Shown piece by piece: positions 60,510 to 64,000 of a stretch of DNA of 64,000 bases; the stretch's first letter is position 1; every line of letters begins with the position of its first letter. The stretch covers positions 124,001 through 188,000 of the forward strand of contig JACKDP010000010.1 of the NCBI GenBank assembly GCA_020633435.1, read 5' to 3'. The DNA comes from Myxococcales bacterium (GTDB taxonomy: Bacteria > Myxococcota_A > Bradymonadia > UBA7976 > UBA1532). A program made the translations under genes and the position numbers. The notes beneath the pieces are model-generated. The model saw only the letters and a program-made list of their open reading frames with translations, was not told the DNA's origin and made no database searches.

Positions 60510-63500
60510 GTGCTCCCTGACGACTTCCCCGACGGCTACGAGCCCATCAAGGAGCTCGGCGAGGGCTCCATGGGCCTGGTCTGGCTGGCGTACAGCCAGC
60601 GCGTCCGGGGGCACTGCGCCGTCAAGGTGCTGAGCCTGCACGACGATCGCCGCGGCTCGGCGGAGCGGTCGTTCAACCGGGAAGTGCGCGCCATGGCTCG
60701 CCTTTCCCACCCGTCGGTGGTCGAGGTCCACGACTTCGGGCGCACCCCGCTGGGCTCGCCGTTCCTCGCCATGGAGTACGTGCCGGGGGCCAGCCTCAAC
60801 GCCTACGTGCGCCAGAGCTGGAGCTGGCCGATGCTGTGGACGCTGCTCGACGGCCTGCTGTCGGGCCTCGGCCACGCCCACGCCCACGAGCTCATCCACC
60901 GCGATCTCAAGCCCGGCAACATCCTCGTCCTGCCGCACCAGGCGGGGCCCCAGGCCGTCAAGCTCGTCGACTTCGGCATCGCGCTGGCGGTGAACGAGGC
61001 GGCGCGGGTGGGCCGGCGCATCGAGGGCACCCCGGCCTACATCGCCCCGGAGGCGGCGTCCGGCGAGGTGGCCGCCGTCGGCCCCTGGACCGATCTGTAC
61101 TCCCTGGGGGTCATCCTCTTCGAGATCCTCACCGGCGACGTGCCCTTCCACGGCAAGCACCTGCTCAGCCACCACCAGCGCTCGCCGCTGCCGGCCATCC
61201 GCGTGCGGCCCGAGGTGGAGGCGCCCGGGGGGCTCATCCAGGTGGTCGAGCGCCTGCTGGAGAAGTCGCCGGTGCGGCGCTACCGCTCGGTGGCCGAGGT
61301 GCGCCACGCCCTCGCGCTGCACGTGGGCGAGCCGCCCCTGCCGGCGCCGCTCGGCAACCCCCCACGGGTGAGCGTGGCCTGGGAGGACGACGAGCCGTCG
61401 ACGCACGCCTCCGGCATCGTGCCGGTGCGCGGGGCGGCGGGGCCGGCGCTCTTCCACCTGCGGCGCCCGCCCCTGGTGGGCCGGCGGCAGGCCCAGCGCC
61501 TCATGCGCGCGGCCGCCGAGGCCGTCATCAACGGGCAGGGCCCCCGCGTGGTGCTCATCGAGGGCGAGGGCGGGCTGGGCAAGAGCCGCCTGGCCGGCTG
61601 GCTGCGGGAGTGGCTGGACGAGCAGGGGCTCATGCGGACGATGACGGTGCGCAGCGAGCCCCAGACGCGCTCGGGGGGCGGGCTGCGCCAGGCCATCCTG
61701 CGCTTCGTCGGCGCGCCCACGGCCACCCGCGAGACGGCCGACGCCCTGCTGGCCGAGGCCTTCCCCGACGCCAACCGCCGCCAGAACGCGCTGGAGGTGC
61801 TCTGGCCGGCGCCCGGCATGGACCAGGAGAGCCGCATCAAGAAGGCGGCCTGGGTCATCCGCGATCTGGCCGGCGACGCGCCTTTCATGCTCTGGGCCGA
61901 CGACGTGCAGTGGTCGCCCGAGGGCCGGGCCCTGCGCCTCATCCACCGCCTGGCGGCCTGGACGGAGCGGGCCAGCCAGCTCCTGCTGGTGGTCACGCTG
62001 CGGCCCAGCGAGCGCTCCACGGTGCGCAAGGCCCGCCGCGCTCTCATCGGCCTGCCGGTCACCGAGTACCTGCGCCTCAAGCCCCTGCGCCCCCAGGATC
62101 TCGGGCCCGCGCTCGCCTCCCTCGCGCCGCTGCCCCAGGGCCTCGCCGAGGCGGCCTGCGTCCAGTCGGCGGGCAACCCGCTGCTGGCCCTGGAGGCCGT
62201 GCGCACCTACCTCGAAGACGAGGGCCTGGCCTCGGCGCCCACGGATCCGCTGCGGCTGCTGCGGCAGCGCATCGAGCGGGCCACCAGCGGCGACGGCGGC
62301 GGCATGCTGCGCAGCCTGCTCGCCCGGGCGACGCTCCTGGGGCGGGCCTTCACGCTGCGCCCGCTCGCGTATCTCTGCGGCGTGCCTGGGGATCCGGGCG
62401 CGCCGGAGCTGGAGGACGACACCGAGCAGGTGGAGGGGCTGCTGGAGCGCGCGGCGGCCGCCGGCCTCATCCGCGAGAACGGCCCGGGCCGCTGGCGCTT
62501 CTCCCATGACCTCGTGCGCGCCGAGCTGCGGGAGCTGTGCCGGGCCCTGCCCAACTGGGGGCCCCTGAACCTGGCCTGCGCCGCCCTCAAGAAGGCCCGC
62601 GCGGACGCCGACCACTCGGGCATCGAGGTGGAGGTCGTCTCGCGGCACTACTGGGAGGGCGGGGAGCGCGAGCGGGCGCTGCGCCTGGGCATGGTGGGCG
62701 TGCGCCGCCTCTTCCTGGCCGGCCTCATGGGCCACACCTCGTCGTTCGTGCGGCGCCTGCTGGGCTGGGAGGATCGCTGCCGCCTGCTCAGCCCGGGCGA
62801 GCGGGCCGATCTGCTCTTGCTGGGCAGCGAGGCCTGCGAGCACTCCGGCCAGCCCGACGAGGCCGAGCGCCACGGGCAGGCCGCCCTGGACCTGGCCCGG
62901 GAGGGCGAGCTGCTGGTGCATGGCGCCCGCGCCGCCAGCCGGCTGGGGACGCTGCGCCTGCGCGCCGACGACGACCAGGAGGCCGAGCGCTGGCTGTGGG
63001 AGGCCCTGCGCTTCGCCCGCCAGAGCGAGGAGCCCCTGGCCCGGGCGACGAGCAACCGGCTGCTGGGGCAGGTCTACCAGCACCGCGACCAGCTCGATCT
63101 GGCCCGCACGGCGTACGAGAAGGCCCTGGAGGCCGCGCGCGAGGGTCGGCTGCTGTCGGATGAGTTCGAGGCGCGCATGGCCATCGCCCGGCTGGACCGG
63201 CTGGAGGGGGACACCCCCCGGGCCACGGGCACCTTCGAGGCCGTCGCCGAGGAGGCCCCGCCCGCGGGCCTCGACGTCATCGCCCTGAGCGCGCGCCTGG
63301 AGCTGGGCCTCTGCGCCTGGACGGACGACGATCCCGGCGGCGCGTGGCGCATCTTCGAGGAGGTCCGGCGCGGCGCGGCCGGCAACCTGTTCGGCCTCGA
63401 GTTCTACGCCTGCCTCGGGGCGGCCTGGGCCTTCGCCGCCCAGGGGCGCTGGGGCGAGTCCGAGCGGATGATCATGCAGGTGGAGGAGCTGCGCTTCGAC

Positions 63501-63806
63501 GTGCGCCTGCACGACGCCGAGGCCGAGCGCCTGCGCCGCGCCCTGCGCGACATGGCGGCGGCCCACCGCCGGCCGGACATCGTCGATCGCGTCGATCAGC
63601 TCGACATCATGGTCCGCACCGTCCACTCCACCCACGACGGCGAGAGCTCGCGCTCCCTCGACACGCTGTCGGGCCTGAGCGAGCTGTCCGTCCTGAGCGA
63701 CCTGCGCCCCACGACCGACGCCCCCCTGGCGCGGCCGGACGGGCGGCGCGCCGATCCCGACCGCGCCACGCTGGAGCCCCCGGGCAAGCGCCCCATCGAC
63801 GACTAG
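60510..63806 (+). CDS. Ser/Thr kinase-AAA ATPase-TPR signalling protein
   Basis: A 1098-residue protein starting at GTG. A kinase domain at 1-270 has the loop LGEGSMGLVW, Lys K39, catalytic LIHRDLKPGN with D132 and DFG Asp D154. A large STAND-like AAA ATPase domain follows (about 320-640): Walker A GEGGLGKS (352-359), a Walker B-like LWADDVQW, and sensor-like residues. The last 450 residues are TPR-like hairpins (ACEHSGQPDEAERHGQAALD, LGQVYQHRDQLDLARTAYEK). A Ser/Thr/Asp-rich tail (about 1040-1098) could be phosphorylated. No membrane helix is seen. This domain order is common in myxobacterial regulators that sense ligands by the ATPase-TPR part. No output domain is visible. Confidence 0.92.
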   Translation: MLPDDFPDGYEPIKELGEGSMGLVWLAYSQRVRGHCAVKVLSLHDDRRGSAERSFNREVRAMARLSHPSVVEVHDFGRTPLGSPFLAMEYVPGASLNAYVRQSWSWPMLWTLLDGLLSGLGHAHAHELIHRDLKPGNILVLPHQAGPQAVKLVDFGIALAVNEAARVGRRIEGTPAYIAPEAASGEVAAVGPWTDLYSLGVILFEILTGDVPFHGKHLLSHHQRSPLPAIRVRPEVEAPGGLIQVVERLLEKSPVRRYRSVAEVRHALALHVGEPPLPAPLGNPPRVSVAWEDDEPSTHASGIVPVRGAAGPALFHLRRPPLVGRRQAQRLMRAAAEAVINGQGPRVVLIEGEGGLGKSRLAGWLREWLDEQGLMRTMTVRSEPQTRSGGGLRQAILRFVGAPTATRETADALLAEAFPDANRRQNALEVLWPAPGMDQESRIKKAAWVIRDLAGDAPFMLWADDVQWSPEGRALRLIHRLAAWTERASQLLLVVTLRPSERSTVRKARRALIGLPVTEYLRLKPLRPQDLGPALASLAPLPQGLAEAACVQSAGNPLLALEAVRTYLEDEGLASAPTDPLRLLRQRIERATSGDGGGMLRSLLARATLLGRAFTLRPLAYLCGVPGDPGAPELEDDTEQVEGLLERAAAAGLIRENGPGRWRFSHDLVRAELRELCRALPNWGPLNLACAALKKARADADHSGIEVEVVSRHYWEGGERERALRLGMVGVRRLFLAGLMGHTSSFVRRLLGWEDRCRLLSPGERADLLLLGSEACEHSGQPDEAERHGQAALDLAREGELLVHGARAASRLGTLRLRADDDQEAERWLWEALRFARQSEEPLARATSNRLLGQVYQHRDQLDLARTAYEKALEAAREGRLLSDEFEARMAIARLDRLEGDTPRATGTFEAVAEEAPPAGLDVIALSARLELGLCAWTDDDPGGAWRIFEEVRRGAAGNLFGLEFYACLGAAWAFAAQGRWGESERMIMQVEELRFDVRLHDAEAERLRRALRDMAAAHRRPDIVDRVDQLDIMVRTVHSTHDGESSRSLDTLSGLSELSVLSDLRPTTDAPLARPDGRRADPDRATLEPPGKRPIDD

Positions 63807-63828
63807 CGCCGAGAAAAGTCGAGAGATT

Positions 63829-64000
63829 TCAGGGGGTTGGGCGCAGTCGCGCCCAGCTCGCCAGGAAGTTGCGCCCCAGGGCCCCCTGGATGGCGTCGGG
63901 CGTCCAGCCCCGATCGAGGAGCACCTGCACCAGCCAGGGCCAGGTGGCCGCGGAGCGCAGATCGCGGGGCGGCAGGATGGCCCCGTCGTAGTCGCTGCCG
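63829..64000 (-). CDS. C-terminus of membrane dipeptidase (peptidase M19), truncated by the window edge
   Basis: The minus strand from the right edge reads an open frame ending in TGA at 63829-63831. It gives about 56 residues: GSDYDGAILPPRDLRSAATW, then VQVLLDRGWTPDAIQGALG and NFLASWARLRP. The GSDFDG-like start and the GGNFLR-like end (here LGRNFLAS) are the hallmarks of the C-terminal part of renal-dipeptidase-type metalloproteases. The metal-binding His and Asp residues of the family would be in the missing upstream part. It converges on the kinase gene with about 22 bases between. Confidence 0.7.
   Translation of the reverse strand, partial: GSDYDGAILPPRDLRSAATWPWLVQVLLDRGWTPDAIQGALGRNFLASWARLRPTP

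Noticed and set aside
60378..63635. A 1085-residue minus-strand frame opposite the kinase-ATPase-TPR gene
   Set aside because: The plus strand carries kinase and Walker motifs; the minus frame is a GC-driven shadow.

Overview
The window is a continuous stretch of very GC-rich, almost fully coding chromosome. The gene content points to a Myxococcota-like (formerly deltaproteobacterial) organism: four Hanks-type Ser/Thr kinases, many TPR proteins, an AgmX/PglI-type envelope protein, a protein ending in a MYXO-CTERM-like anchor, a MopE-type metal-binding motif, and many lipoproteins with Asp/Ala/Pro-rich spacers after the lipobox cysteine. This assignment rests on gene content, not on a marker gene. 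I saw no rRNA, tRNA, CRISPR array, insertion sequence, integrase or phage structural gene. Non-coding gaps are all under 300 bases.

Layout. 1-5.4 kb: the end of an unknown gene, then a leftward three-gene operon (TPR, M14 zinc carboxypeptidase, TPR). 5.5-18 kb: a leftward soluble kinase, then a rightward signalling block with a VWA lipoprotein, an HDOD-like protein, a 2122-residue TPR protein, a tail-anchored STAS protein, a PAS protein and a HAMP-SpoIIE phosphatase. 18-21 kb: a leftward lipoprotein-SDR-lipoprotein operon. 21.1-25.5 kb: a membrane kinase, a small secreted/membrane partner, an FHA sigma-54 activator and an SDR. 25.6-32.7 kb: an 870-residue unknown protein, a tetraheme cytochrome c, a small TPR protein, a serine hydrolase and a lycopene cyclase. 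32.7-40 kb: an AgmX-like protein, then a tight five-gene operon (glutamate-cysteine ligase-like/CBS, aspartoacylase-like, nucleotidyltransferase, secreted unknown, pilin-like lipoprotein). 40-48.8 kb: a GNAT-mtnB-def operon, a MYXO-CTERM protein, an SGNH lipoprotein, a membrane protein, KptA, a DUF4255-like protein, an efflux adaptor with an oligopeptide-transport ATPase, and a degenerate HD-GYP protein. 48.8-64 kb: secreted lipoproteins, a Shelphs-type phosphatase, a fused double di-heme oxidoreductase, a second kinase plus partner cassette, a DUF3105 lipoprotein, a kinase-ATPase-TPR regulator and the end of an M19 dipeptidase gene.

Many adjacent genes overlap by 1-4 bases (ATGA, GTGA, TTGA, TGATG), so translational coupling is probably common. 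The two main themes are signal transduction (kinases, partner switching, HDOD/HD-GYP) and secreted or envelope proteins.

Three genes are interrupted inside proline- or Asp/Ala-rich linkers. In each, adding single bases to C/G runs restores one sensible frame. In two cases the break happens to join the gene in frame to its downstream neighbour, which would create false fusion proteins in an automatic annotation.
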